Source: Microbacterium mangrovi (GTDB lineage Bacteria > Actinomycetota > Actinomycetes > Actinomycetales > Microbacteriaceae). Taken from it: a stretch of 64,000 nucleotides of DNA. Numbering within the stretch: position 1 is the stretch's first letter; the number at the start of each line of letters is the position of its first letter. A program made the translations under genes and the position numbers. The DNA lies in contig NZ_JTDK01000027.1 of NCBI RefSeq assembly GCF_000802305.1, positions 1-64,000 of the forward strand, given 5' to 3'. The notes under the pieces were generated by a model. It saw only the letters and a list, made by a program, of their open reading frames with translations, was not told the origin of the DNA and ran no database searches. This document shows positions 50,162-58,950 of the stretch, one piece after another.

Positions 50162-52444
50162 ATGACCGTGCCTTCTCTCGCATCCGGCGCCGTGCGGCGC
50201 GCGGCCTCCGTCGTCTCCGCGATCGCCGTCGCCGCCGTCCTCGCGCTCGGCACGGCCGCTTCGGCACAGGCCGCGCCCGTCCTCGGCGCCACGGCATCCC
50301 GCCCGGCCGAGAACCGGCCGGCAGCCGACCCCACGCCGTCCCCCACGCCGACTCCGCTGTCCGGCACGGTGGACGCGACGCTCGCGCCCGTGGGCGAGGG
50401 CGTCGTCGCCTCGGGCGATCCGCTCAATGCGTGGGTCTCGGTGCAGAACGGCACCGCCGACACCCTCGCCAAGGCGAACGTGACCCTGCAGCTCGGGTCG
50501 GCGCCGATCACCACGCGCTCCGCGCTGTCGTCCTGGCTGAAGACCACCACCGCGGCGAGCGGCTTCGCCTCGGTCGCCAAGGGCACGATCAATCCGGTCG
50601 CGTCCGGAGCCACCGGTCAGTCCCTGCTCATCGTGTCGGCCGACAACAAGGCGCTGAAGTCGCGCAAGCCCGGTGTCTACCCGCTGCAGGCGGTCGCCGC
50701 CACGTCCGCCGGCAATCTCGTCTCGACGAGCGTCATGATCGTGCCGGATGCCGCGCAGCAGAGCACCGACGTCGGCGTGATCGTGCCGATCACCGCCCCC
50801 GGCATCCAGACCGGGCTCCTCACGCCCGAGCAGCTGACGGCGCTCACTGCGCCCACCGGCGACCTCACCGCGCGCGTGAACGCCGTCGACGGCACCGATG
50901 CGATCCTCGCGATCGACCCGGCGATCGTGGCATCCATCCGCGTGCTCGGCTCGTCCGCGCCCACGTCTGCCCGCGACTGGCTGCGACACCTCATGTCGCT
51001 GCCGAACACCCGGTTCGCGCTGCAGTTCGGCGACGCCGACACGGCGGCCCAGATCACCGCGAACGGGTCGCTGCTCGAGCCGACGTCGCTGCAGGCCTAC
51101 CTCAACGCCGACAACTTCCAGACGCCGCAGGAGCAGCGTCCCACTCCCCCGCCCGGCGCGACGACGAGCGCGTCGCCGTCGCCGACCGCGACGCCCGGAG
51201 GCGTCCAGCTTCCCGATCTGCACGCCCTGCTCGACATCGGTCCCGCGCGGGCGAACGTGTTCTGGCCGTTCTCCGGCACGGCGTCGGGGACGACGGTGAA
51301 GACCCTCGGCGCGCTCGGCGACACGGCGACGCCCGCCGAGACGATCGTGTCCTCGGCGCAGACGGGTTCGGTCGACGCAACGGTGCCGGCCGAGGCGCGC
51401 ACGAACGGACGCGGGATGCTGGTGTTCGATTCGTCGATCTCGGAGCAGCTGACCGTCGCCGCCCAGGACGGGACGGAGGCCACGCAGGGCGCGCCGTTGA
51501 CGGCGGCGACCGCCCAGCTGCAGCTCGCGGGCGCATCGGCGGCCGGGGCATCCCTGCTCACCGTGATCGACCGCACCCAGACGCTCACCGAGAGCGGGCT
51601 GCGCGCGGCGATCCTCGCGGTCACCAAGGCGCCGTCGGTGCGGGCGGCCGTCCTGTCCGACTACGACAGCTCGACTGCGGCGTCCCGGGCGATCAAGGCC
51701 ACCGTGAAGGACGGCCGTCGTGTGACGGCGGTCACCGCGCTCGAGCTCGGCGAGCAGCAGCTCATCCGGTTCGCCACGATCCTCACCGATCCGACGGTGC
51801 TGACCGGCACCGAGCGCGCACAGATCATGCAGCTCATCGGCGGCGGCTGGATCGGCGTCGACGCCTGGCAGAACGCGCTGCGCGACCATGCTGCCGCGAC
51901 CCAGACCACGCTGAAGTCGGTCGGCATCCTGCCCCTGAACACCGTCAACATCGCCGGCACCGGGGCGACGCTGCGATTCTGGGTGCGCAACGATCTGCCC
52001 TGGCCTGTGCACGTGAATCTCACCGCCGCCACCGACGACCCGCGGTTCGAGGTGCCGGCGAAGACCGCGGTCACCGGCACCGCGTCCAGCAACACGCGCG
52101 TCGAGCTGCCGATGCACGCGAAGGTCACGAACGGGCAGACCACGCTCACCCTGCAGCTGCGCAGCCCCACCGGGGTCGCGATCGGCGAGGCGCAGACGGT
52201 CCAGGTCAGCATGCACGCCGACTGGGAGATGGCCGGCATCGTGATCCTCGGCATCATCGTCGTCGTCCTGCTGGTCGCCGGCGCGGGCCGCATGGTGTTC
52301 AGCCGCCGACGGGCGAAGAAGCAGGAGGCCGAGGAGATCGCCGCCGCGCAGGCCGCGATCGACGCGCAGGATGCCGCGGACCAGGATGCCCCGGCATCCG
52401 ACACGGATGTCGAGAAGCCCGCAGAGATGAAGGACGACGCATGA
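50162..52444 (+). CDS. DUF6049-family exported membrane-anchored protein
   Basis: 760 aa. Signal peptide (AVAAVLALGTAASAQA, cut near residue 37), a Pro/Thr linker, a large extracellular region with Ig-like strands, a Pro-rich insert near residue 325, a final membrane helix (MAGIVILGIIVVVLLVAGAG, about 698-717) and a cytoplasmic tail rich in Ala/Asp. This matches DUF6049, the conserved partner upstream of murJ in actinobacteria (the Rv3909-like position). It overlaps murJ by four bases (ATGA), so a role at the murein-export step is likely. Confidence 0.85.
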   Translation: MTVPSLASGAVRRAASVVSAIAVAAVLALGTAASAQAAPVLGATASRPAENRPAADPTPSPTPTPLSGTVDATLAPVGEGVVASGDPLNAWVSVQNGTADTLAKANVTLQLGSAPITTRSALSSWLKTTTAASGFASVAKGTINPVASGATGQSLLIVSADNKALKSRKPGVYPLQAVAATSAGNLVSTSVMIVPDAAQQSTDVGVIVPITAPGIQTGLLTPEQLTALTAPTGDLTARVNAVDGTDAILAIDPAIVASIRVLGSSAPTSARDWLRHLMSLPNTRFALQFGDADTAAQITANGSLLEPTSLQAYLNADNFQTPQEQRPTPPPGATTSASPSPTATPGGVQLPDLHALLDIGPARANVFWPFSGTASGTTVKTLGALGDTATPAETIVSSAQTGSVDATVPAEARTNGRGMLVFDSSISEQLTVAAQDGTEATQGAPLTAATAQLQLAGASAAGASLLTVIDRTQTLTESGLRAAILAVTKAPSVRAAVLSDYDSSTAASRAIKATVKDGRRVTAVTALELGEQQLIRFATILTDPTVLTGTERAQIMQLIGGGWIGVDAWQNALRDHAAATQTTLKSVGILPLNTVNIAGTGATLRFWVRNDLPWPVHVNLTAATDDPRFEVPAKTAVTGTASSNTRVELPMHAKVTNGQTTLTLQLRSPTGVAIGEAQTVQVSMHADWEMAGIVILGIIVVVLLVAGAGRMVFSRRRAKKQEAEEIAAAQAAIDAQDAADQDAPASDTDVEKPAEMKDDA

Positions 52445-54060
52445 CCCCGAGCATCGCCCGGGCGAGCATGATGATCGGCGCCGGCACGCTGGTCTCGCGG
52501 CTGACCGGCTTCCTCCGCACCATGGTGCTGGTCGCCGCGATCGGCTCGATCGGCAGCAGGGCCGCCGACGCGTTCACCGTCGCCAACCAGCTGCCGAACA
52601 ACATCTACGCGATCATCTCGACCGGCATCCTCACGGCCGTCATCGTGCCGCAGATCGTCAAGGCGTCCACACACGAGGACGGCGGCAAGGCGTTCGTCTC
52701 GAAGCTGTTCACGCTCGGCACGGTGATCCTGCTCGGGGCGACGGCCGTCGCCGTCGTTCTCGCGCCGATCCTGGTCACGCTGTATGCGCCGCGCTATTCG
52801 CCCGATCAGCTCGCGCTGGCCACGGCGTTCGCCTACTGGTGCCTGCCGCAGATCCTGTTCTACGGCCTCTACGCCCTGCTCGGTGAGACGATGCACGCCC
52901 GCAACGTCTACGGCCCGTACACGCTCACCCCGATCGCGAACAACGTCATCTCGATCATCGGCTTCGGAGCATTCCTGCTGCTGTTCGGTCTCAAGACGGA
53001 CGTCGTCGGATGGACACCGGGGATGGTCGCCCTCGTCGGCGGTACGGCGACGCTCGGCATCGTCCTGCAGGCTCTGCTGCTGCTCGTCTTCTGGCGGGGT
53101 GTCGGCATCGGGGTCCGCCCGGACTTCCGCTGGCGCGGCATGGGCCTCGGCCAGATCGGACGCCTTGCCGGGTGGACGTTCCTCATGGTCGTGCTCGGCC
53201 AGCTCGGCGGGCTCGCGCAGTCGCGGGTGCTGTCCACGGCATCCGGCAAGATCGACGGCATCCCGATCGCGGGTGTCGCGGCGTCCGCGAACATGTGGCT
53301 GCTGTACATGCTCCCGTACTCGCTGATCGTCATCTCCATCGGAACCCCGTACTTCACGCGGCTGAGCGAGCATGCGCACGCCGGCCGGCTCGAGGATGTG
53401 CGAGCCGATATCGGCCGCAGCATCCGCACGCTGTCGGTGTTCATCGTGATCGCCGCGTTCGGGATCGCCGCCGCGGCCGTTCCGGCCGCGCGCATCTTCA
53501 GCAACTCGGCGGGGGCGGCGCTCATCGCCGCGCCCCTGTTGATCGCGTTCTTGATCAGCCTCATCCCGAACACGGTGATCTTCTCGATCCAGCGCACCTA
53601 CTACGCGTACGACGACACGCGCACGCCCTTCTTCTTCACCGTCGTCCAGACCGGCGTGGTGATGCTCACCGCGTGGCTCGCGCTGCTTTACGTCCCTGTC
53701 GAATGGCGTGCGGTCGGCGTCGCGCTCGGCCAGGCGCTCGCGGCGATCATCCAGACGGCCCTGGCGACCTGGCTGCTGCACCGCAAGATCGGCTCGCTGG
53801 GCACCGCGAGCTGGATGTTCGCCATCGGCCGGTTCGTGGTCGCCGCGATCCCGGCGGCCGCCGTCGGGTTCGGCGTCTTCCTGCTCACTGGCGGCGTGCA
53901 CGGCTGGATGGTGTCGGGCCAGCTGCTGGGTGCGGTCGGCACCGCGGTCATCTGTCTCGTCTCGCTCGTGGTCTACCTCGGGATGCTGGCCCTCCTCCGC
54001 GCCCCCGAGCTCACGCCGGCCCTCGCGATCGTGCGCCGCTTCCTCCCCGGCCGCCGTTAG
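52441..54060 (+). CDS. murJ: Lipid II flippase MurJ (MviN family)
   Basis: 539 aa with about 14 membrane helices. The N-terminus ARASMMIGAGTLVSRLTGFLRTM is the MurJ signature; ADAFTVANQLPNNIY and PYSLIVISIGTPYFTRLSEHA carry conserved Arg and Gly residues. It flips the peptidoglycan precursor across the membrane. The large cytoplasmic pseudokinase part found in mycobacterial MviN is absent, and the protein ends after the last helix. It is translationally coupled to the DUF6049 gene. Confidence 0.94.
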   Translation: MTPSIARASMMIGAGTLVSRLTGFLRTMVLVAAIGSIGSRAADAFTVANQLPNNIYAIISTGILTAVIVPQIVKASTHEDGGKAFVSKLFTLGTVILLGATAVAVVLAPILVTLYAPRYSPDQLALATAFAYWCLPQILFYGLYALLGETMHARNVYGPYTLTPIANNVISIIGFGAFLLLFGLKTDVVGWTPGMVALVGGTATLGIVLQALLLLVFWRGVGIGVRPDFRWRGMGLGQIGRLAGWTFLMVVLGQLGGLAQSRVLSTASGKIDGIPIAGVAASANMWLLYMLPYSLIVISIGTPYFTRLSEHAHAGRLEDVRADIGRSIRTLSVFIVIAAFGIAAAAVPAARIFSNSAGAALIAAPLLIAFLISLIPNTVIFSIQRTYYAYDDTRTPFFFTVVQTGVVMLTAWLALLYVPVEWRAVGVALGQALAAIIQTALATWLLHRKIGSLGTASWMFAIGRFVVAAIPAAAVGFGVFLLTGGVHGWMVSGQLLGAVGTAVICLVSLVVYLGMLALLRAPELTPALAIVRRFLPGRR

Positions 54061-54182
54061 TCGACGTTCCCGCGTCGGGAGTCCCCGACGGGTCCAACCG
54101 ACAACAATGGCGCCCACGCTGTGCAAATCTTGTCGGTTGAAGGAAGGTCCTGAGGCGTCCTGCGCGTCATCCACAGGGGTCT

Positions 54183-54208
54183 GGAATGTCCCGCCGTTAC
54201 CATGTGTT
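54183..54208 (+). promoter_or_regulatory. SigR/SigH-type promoter of trxB
   Basis: GGAAT (54183-54187), 18 bases, then GTT (54206-54208) exactly fits the GGAAT-N18-GTT promoter of thiol-stress ECF sigma factors. It stands 43 bases before the GTG start of trxB, a classic target. Upstream, CAACCGACAA (54095-54104) and TTGTCGGTTG (54130-54139) form a spaced inverted repeat in the 190-bp gap. Confidence 0.65.
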
Positions 54209-54250
54209 GGAGTGATTGGATGCCAACGCATCCGCGACAAGGGAGAACAC

Positions 54251-55204
54251 GTGCGTCAGCTCATCATCATCGGTTCGGGGCCTGCCGGGTACACGGCGGC
54301 GATCTACGCTGCCCGGGCGAACCTGCAGCCGCTGGTCGTGGCCAGTTCGGTCGAGGCCGGTGGTGAGCTCATGAACACCACCGAGGTCGAGAACTTCCCC
54401 GGGTTCCCCGAGGCGATCCAGGGCCCGGAGCTCATGGCCAAGCTGCAGGAGCAGGCCGAGAAGTTCGGTGCCGAGGTCGTCTACGACGACGTCGTCGAGC
54501 TGGATGTCGACGGTCCCGTCAAGACGGTGAAGCTCGGCAGCGGCAAGGTCGAAGAGGCGAGCGCCGTCATCTTCGCGACCGGCTCGGCGTACCGCAAGAT
54601 CGGCATCGAGGGCGAAGAGCGCCTCTCCGGCCGCGGTGTGTCGTGGTGCGCCACGTGCGACGGCTTCTTCTTCCGCGAGAAGACGATCGCCGTCGTCGGC
54701 GGTGGCGACTCCGCGATGGAAGAGGCGACGTTCCTCACGCGCTTCGCGTCGAAGGTGTACGTCATCCACCGTCGCGACAGCCTGCGTGCATCCAAGATCA
54801 TGCAGGAGCGCGCGTTCAACAACGACAAGATCGAGTTCGTGTGGAACAGCGAGGTCATCGACATCCTCGGTGAGGATGCCGTGAACGGCGTCGTGCTGCG
54901 CAACACGCTCGACGGCACCACGAGCGAGCTTCCCCTCGACGGCGTCTTCGTCGCGATCGGAAACGACCCGCGAACGCACCTCGTGCACAACAAGCTGCAG
55001 CTCACCATGGAGGGCACGATCCAGGTCGACGGCCGCTCGTCGCGCACCTCGTCCGAGGGCGTCTTCGCCGCCGGCGACGTGGTCGACCCGACGTACCGCC
55101 AGGCCGTGACGGCTGCGGCATCCGGAACCGTCGCCGCGCTCGACGCGGAGCACTTCCTGGCCGCGCTCGAGGAGCACGCACCCGTCGAGGCCGCCGCCGT
55201 CTGA
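54251..55204 (+). CDS. trxB: Thioredoxin reductase
   Basis: 317 aa. FAD-binding IIGSGPAGYTAAIYAARA at the N-terminus; redox centre WCATCDG near residue 137; NADPH-binding VVGGGDSAMEEA near 155; C-terminal FAD segment GVFAAGDVVDPTYRQAVTAAASG. It uses NADPH to reduce thioredoxin, whose gene follows 102 bp downstream. The start is GTG 54251 with GGGAGAACA in front. A SigR-type promoter lies upstream. Confidence 0.96.
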   Translation: MRQLIIIGSGPAGYTAAIYAARANLQPLVVASSVEAGGELMNTTEVENFPGFPEAIQGPELMAKLQEQAEKFGAEVVYDDVVELDVDGPVKTVKLGSGKVEEASAVIFATGSAYRKIGIEGEERLSGRGVSWCATCDGFFFREKTIAVVGGGDSAMEEATFLTRFASKVYVIHRRDSLRASKIMQERAFNNDKIEFVWNSEVIDILGEDAVNGVVLRNTLDGTTSELPLDGVFVAIGNDPRTHLVHNKLQLTMEGTIQVDGRSSRTSSEGVFAAGDVVDPTYRQAVTAAASGTVAALDAEHFLAALEEHAPVEAAAV

Positions 55205-55306
55205 CCCCGGCTCGCCGTCCGCGCCGAGCTCGTCGGGGCGCCGGACGGGAACAATCCACGCCGATCAGGCGTTTCACCACACAGACTTCCACGAAGGAGA
55301 AAACCA

Positions 55307-55630
55307 ATGACCGCGAAGGCCACCACCTCTGCCACGTTCGAGCAGGACGTCCTGCAGGCATCCGGACCCGTGCTCGTCGACTTCTGGGCGGAATGGTGCG
55401 GTCCGTGCCGCATGGTTTCCCCCGTCCTCGACCAGATCCAGGCCGAGAACGCGGGCAAGATCACCATCCTGAAGCTCAACGTCGACGAGAACCCCGACCT
55501 GGCGATGAAGTACCAGATCACGTCGATCCCGGCGATGAAGGTCTTCCAGGGCGGGGAGGTCAAGACGACCATCATCGGCGCCAAGCCGAAGTTCGCGCTC
55601 GAGCAGGATCTCGCCGCCTTCCTCGGCTGA
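55307..55630 (+). CDS. trxA: Thioredoxin
   Basis: 107 aa, normal length. Active site FWAEWCGPCRM at residues 27-37, cis-Pro in TSIPAMKVF near 71. It reduces protein disulfides using electrons from TrxB. GAAGGAGAAAA precedes ATG 55307. It is the second gene of the trxB-trxA operon and is followed by a strong hairpin. Confidence 0.97.
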   Translation: MTAKATTSATFEQDVLQASGPVLVDFWAEWCGPCRMVSPVLDQIQAENAGKITILKLNVDENPDLAMKYQITSIPAMKVFQGGEVKTTIIGAKPKFALEQDLAAFLG

Positions 55631-55654
55631 GTCCCCCGCTCCGCGTCCCACTGC

Positions 55655-55706
55655 GAAGGGCCCGGTCGACACGATCCATGCGGATCACGTGTCGTCCGGG
55701 CCCTTT
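55655..55706. terminator. Bidirectional terminator after trxA
   Basis: Nearly perfect stem of about 22 bp (55655-55677 with 55682-55706, a few unpaired bases) between trxA and the convergent gene at 55740. Confidence 0.75.
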
Positions 55707-55739
55707 CGCGTGGGATGCCGCGGCGCCGCGGGCGGGGCG

Positions 55740-56093
55740 TCAGCTGACGTCGGCGCGCACCATCTCATCCCAGAGGCGGTTGGTGCCGTCGTTTCCGAGC
55801 ATGCGCCAGACCGTCGGGGTCAGTTCGGGGTACTGCAGCGCGATCTGCCGCAGCACGCGGTAGTGCCGCGTCGCGTTGGGACGGGCACCGGAGTTCGCCG
55901 CGATGTTCTCGGCGCGGAGCATGATGACGACGAGCTCGTCGACGCTCGGCAGCTCCTCCATGAACTCCCACGGGTCTTCTCCGAGTCGCAGGCGCTCTTC
56001 GACGAGCACGGCACGCTCGTCTGAGGCCTCGGCGCGCAGCACCTCGAGGCTCGAACGACGCGGCACGTGCTCCGCGGGATCAGGATGACTCAC
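55740..56093 (-). CDS. Small conserved protein downstream of parB
   Basis: 117 aa, soluble, acidic and helical (VLVEERLRLGEDPWEFMEEL, then ELVVIMLRAENIAANSGARP). No catalytic motif is seen. It lies at the end of the parA-parB side of this locus after a terminator, as conserved small genes do in related genomes; I cannot name a family. GTG 56093 is the only start that keeps the N-terminus. Confidence 0.65.
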   Translation of the reverse strand: MSHPDPAEHVPRRSSLEVLRAEASDERAVLVEERLRLGEDPWEFMEELPSVDELVVIMLRAENIAANSGARPNATRHYRVLRQIALQYPELTPTVWRMLGNDGTNRLWDEMVRADVS

Positions 56094-56147
56094 CCGTCCA
56101 GCCTACGCGGGGTGCCTGAGGCATCGCTCCGCCGCGCGTCGTGCGGA

Positions 56148-56192
56148 GACGCGGGAGGGGCTGAGGCGTTACGCCTCAGCCCCTCCCGCGTC
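56148..56192. terminator. Terminator after parB
   Basis: Perfect 21-bp stem (56148-56168 with 56172-56192) and a 3-base loop, four bases after the parB stop on the minus strand. Confidence 0.8.
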
Positions 56193-56195
56193 AGA

Positions 56196-57320
56196 TCACA
56201 GGTGCGACGCGTAGTCCGGTTCGCCGAGCTCGGCGAGGATGCGGTTGAGATCCTGGATGGTCGCGAAGTCGATGACGATCTGTCCCTTGCGTGCACCCAG
56301 GCTGAGCTTCACGCGGGTGTTCAGGCGATCACCGAGGTGGTCGGCGACGTCATCCAGGTGGTCGCGGTGCTTGCCGGCACGAAGGGTCGCCCGCTGTTGC
56401 CCGGCGGCCCCGATGTTCTTCGCGGCGACCTCGGCCGCACGGACCGAGAGGTCTTCGTTCACGATCTTGTCGGCGAGGCGCTGCATCCCGGCTTCGTCTT
56501 CGACGGAGAGGATCGCGCGCGCGTGACCCGCGCTCAGCACGCCGGCGGCGACGCGCTGCTGGACGGGCATCGGGAGCTTGAGCAGGCGGATCGTGTTGCT
56601 GATCTGCGGACGCGACCGACCGATGCGTCCGGCGAGCTGCTCCTGGGTGATGCCGAAGTCCTCGAGCAGCTGCTGATACGCGGATGCCTCTTCGAGCGGA
56701 TTCAGCTGCGAGCGGTGCAGGTTCTCGAGGAGCGCATCGCGCAGCATGTCCTCGTCGGCGGTGTCGCGCACCACGGCGGGGATCTCGGTGAGCCCGGCCT
56801 CGCGAGCGGCACGCGTGCGGCGCTCGCCCATGATGAGCTCATAGGTTCCGTCGCCGGCATCGCGCACGACGACGGGCTGCAGCACGCCGAACTCGCGGAC
56901 CGAGTGGACGAGCTCCGCCAGGTCATCCGCGTCGAAGACGCTGCGCGGCTGGCGGTGGTTCGGCACGATCGAGTGCGGGTCGATGTGCACGAGCCGCGCG
57001 CCGGGAACGGCGAGCAGCTCCGACTCATCGGCGGCTGCGGCATCCTCGTCCGACGTCGACGTGGGGCTGCCGTCCGCTGTTCCGGCGTCTTCGGAGACGG
57101 GCTTCGGCTTGCGGCGAGCACGGGGCTTCATCGCCGCGGCAGGATCGATGACCGGACGCTCCGCCGTGAGCACCGCGACATCCTCGGCGACCGAGGTGGA
57201 CTCGGCCGTCGCCGTGCGGGCGGCCCCGGGGAAGAAGACGTCCACCGGCCGCTCGCTGCTCTCAGACGTCGGGATCAGCGCGCCGATGCCTCGTCCCAGT
57301 CCTGTTCGCTTGGCCGCCAT
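56196..57320 (-). CDS. parB: Chromosome partitioning protein ParB (CTP-dependent clamp)
   Basis: 374 aa. After a divergent 115-residue N-terminal part with an Arg/Lys-rich stretch (KPRARRKPKP), the ParB core begins: IVPNHRQPRSVFD, then ELVHSVREFGVLQPVVV and the CTP-binding motif GERRTRAARE near residue 168. The helix-turn-helix that reads parS is GITQEQLAGRIGRSRPQIS near 225. The C-terminal dimerisation domain ends VIDFATIQDLNRILAEL. It loads on parS and slides as a clamp. ATG 57320 overlaps the parA stop. Fourteen candidate parS sites lie upstream of parA. Confidence 0.96.
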   Translation of the reverse strand: MAAKRTGLGRGIGALIPTSESSERPVDVFFPGAARTATAESTSVAEDVAVLTAERPVIDPAAAMKPRARRKPKPVSEDAGTADGSPTSTSDEDAAAADESELLAVPGARLVHIDPHSIVPNHRQPRSVFDADDLAELVHSVREFGVLQPVVVRDAGDGTYELIMGERRTRAAREAGLTEIPAVVRDTADEDMLRDALLENLHRSQLNPLEEASAYQQLLEDFGITQEQLAGRIGRSRPQISNTIRLLKLPMPVQQRVAAGVLSAGHARAILSVEDEAGMQRLADKIVNEDLSVRAAEVAAKNIGAAGQQRATLRAGKHRDHLDDVADHLGDRLNTRVKLSLGARKGQIVIDFATIQDLNRILAELGEPDYASHL

Positions 57321-58297
57321 CAGACGCCCCTCTCGTCGTACTCTGCTGAATTCACTGTCGCCGGCCGGGTCGCCGTGGGGTCGCGCTGAGCGATCTCCAC
57401 CGCGGCCTCGCGATACGCGATCGCTCCGGCTGACTGGCCGTCGTAGGCGATCACGGTCTGTCCGAAGCTCGGAGCCTCGGAGACGCGGACCGATCGCGGG
57501 ATGACGGTCTCGAGCACCTGCTGCGGGAAGTGCGTGCGCACCTCTTCGGCGACCTGCTGTGCGAGACGGGTGCGTCCGTCGTACATGGTGAGCATGATCG
57601 TCGAGACGTGGATGCGCGGGTTGAGGTGCTGCTGGATCATGCTGACGTTGCCCAGCAGCTGGCTCAGACCCTCGAGCGCGTAGTACTCGCACTGGATCGG
57701 GATGAGCACTTCGTCGGCCGCCGTGAAGGCGTTGATGGTGAGCAGCCCCAGCGAAGGCGGGCAGTCGATGATGATGAAGTCGGGGGCCTTGTCGGCCGCG
57801 ATCAGGTAGTCCGCGATCGCCGTGTGCAGGCGGTGCTCACGCGAGTCCTGGCTGACGAGTTCGATCTCGGCGCCGGCGAGGTGGATCGTGCTGGGTGCGC
57901 ACGTGAGGCGATCGGACTCCGGGCTCGTCTGCACGATCTCGGCAAGCGGGAACTCGTCGATGAGCACGTCGTAGACGCTCGGGGTGTCTGCCGTGTGGGT
58001 GACGCCGAGAGCGGTCGAGGCGTTCCCCTGGGGGTCGAGGTCGATCACGAGGACGTACGCGCCGAGGTCCGCAAGTGCCGCGGCAAGGTTGACGGCGCTG
58101 GTCGTCTTTCCCACGCCGCCCTTCTGGTTGGACACCGTGATGATGCGGGTGCGCTCAGGAAGGCGGATCTGCACGCCTTCGAGGGCGCGGCGTCGGGCTG
58201 TGAGGTCTGCGAGTTCTCGCGCCAAGGGGGTGTCGGCGAAATCGATCGGTCCGGATGCCACGGCATCCTTGTTCCCGGGTCGTTTCACGTGAAACAC
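57320..58297 (-). CDS. parA: Chromosome partitioning ATPase ParA
   Basis: 325 aa. Deviant Walker A SNQKGGVGKTTSAVN near residue 54, Walker A' LVIDLDPQGNAS near 83, Walker B FIIIDCPPSLG near 171. It binds DNA nonspecifically in the ATP form and moves ParB-parS complexes. The start is GTG 58297, and the first codons read through parS site 1 (VFHVKR). GGGAGG lies only one base before this GTG but ten before the in-frame GTG at 58288, so translation may begin at the latter. Overlaps parB (TGATG). Confidence 0.96.
   Translation of the reverse strand: MFHVKRPGNKDAVASGPIDFADTPLARELADLTARRRALEGVQIRLPERTRIITVSNQKGGVGKTTSAVNLAAALADLGAYVLVIDLDPQGNASTALGVTHTADTPSVYDVLIDEFPLAEIVQTSPESDRLTCAPSTIHLAGAEIELVSQDSREHRLHTAIADYLIAADKAPDFIIIDCPPSLGLLTINAFTAADEVLIPIQCEYYALEGLSQLLGNVSMIQQHLNPRIHVSTIMLTMYDGRTRLAQQVAEEVRTHFPQQVLETVIPRSVRVSEAPSFGQTVIAYDGQSAGAIAYREAAVEIAQRDPTATRPATVNSAEYDERGV
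58282..58295. promoter_or_regulatory. parS site 1, inside the parA start
   Basis: Exact GTTTCACGTGAAAC, covering codons 1-5 of parA and both possible GTG starts. Confidence 0.9.
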
Positions 58298-58656
58298 TCC
58301 TCCCTCTCGACAACTCGTCCAACTCTATCCCGGACTTCAGACATCGAAACGCGGCGCGGCGGTGGCCTCCGCGGCTCTCTTCCAGAGTGATCCGGTCTTT
58401 CGCATAGCGCCCGGAGGCGCATCGGCATTTCCGCTTTTCGCGCCCGTTCCGTACGTCCGCGCCGAGAGCGAAGGATCCACTCCCGGTGAGGCCGCCGTGA
58501 GTGAGGCTGAAGGTCGGTGGCCGGTTCTGCCTGGCGCGCACGTCCGCCGGCACCGCGGCGACGGCGGCCGCGCCGCGCCCACCACTCCCCCGAACGTGTG
58601 CTCCTCGGCACTCGATCCGAGGCTCTGTTTTTGCGGCTTCATCCATTGCTCGGCGC

Positions 58657-58670
58657 GTTTCACGTGAAAC
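58657..58670. promoter_or_regulatory. parS site 2
   Basis: Exact GTTTCACGTGAAAC, 360 bp upstream of parA and before the repeat array. Confidence 0.9.
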
Positions 58671-58790
58671 GCCCCCGCTCCGGTCAACTTCTCTTTGACT
58701 GGGATGCAGCTTCACTCGTGACGGTGCGCCGCGACGGTCGCTGCAGCAAAGCGTCTAGGCAGCCGTGGCGGGCCCGCGACGTTCTTGCGC

Positions 58791-58950
58791 TCTGAGCTTG
58801 TCGAAGGGCATGGGCCGTTCGTGCGCCCTGAGCTCGTCGAAGGGCATGGGCCGTTCGTGCGCCCTGAGCTCGTCGAAGGGCATGGGCCGTTCGTGCGCCC
58901 TGAGCTCGTCGAAGGGCATGGGCCGTTCGTGCGCCCTGAGCTCGTCGAAG
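58791..58950 (+). repeat. 36-bp tandem repeat, start of the array
   Basis: Four perfect copies of a 36-bp unit that contains one family A repeat (CCTGAGCTCGTCGAAGGGCA) and the spacer TGGGCCGTTCGTGCG. The copies are identical, including the spacer, so this is a tandem duplication and not a CRISPR array. Confidence 0.9.

Noticed and set aside
51661..54240. 859-codon frame opposite murJ and DUF6049
   Set aside because: Antisense shadow of two well-supported genes; the composition (Arg/Asp/Glu-rich) is typical of such shadows.
58791..58950. Regularly spaced 36-bp repeats that look like a CRISPR array
   Set aside because: The spacers are identical, the repeat is a dispersed genomic palindrome also found elsewhere in the window, and no cas genes are present.
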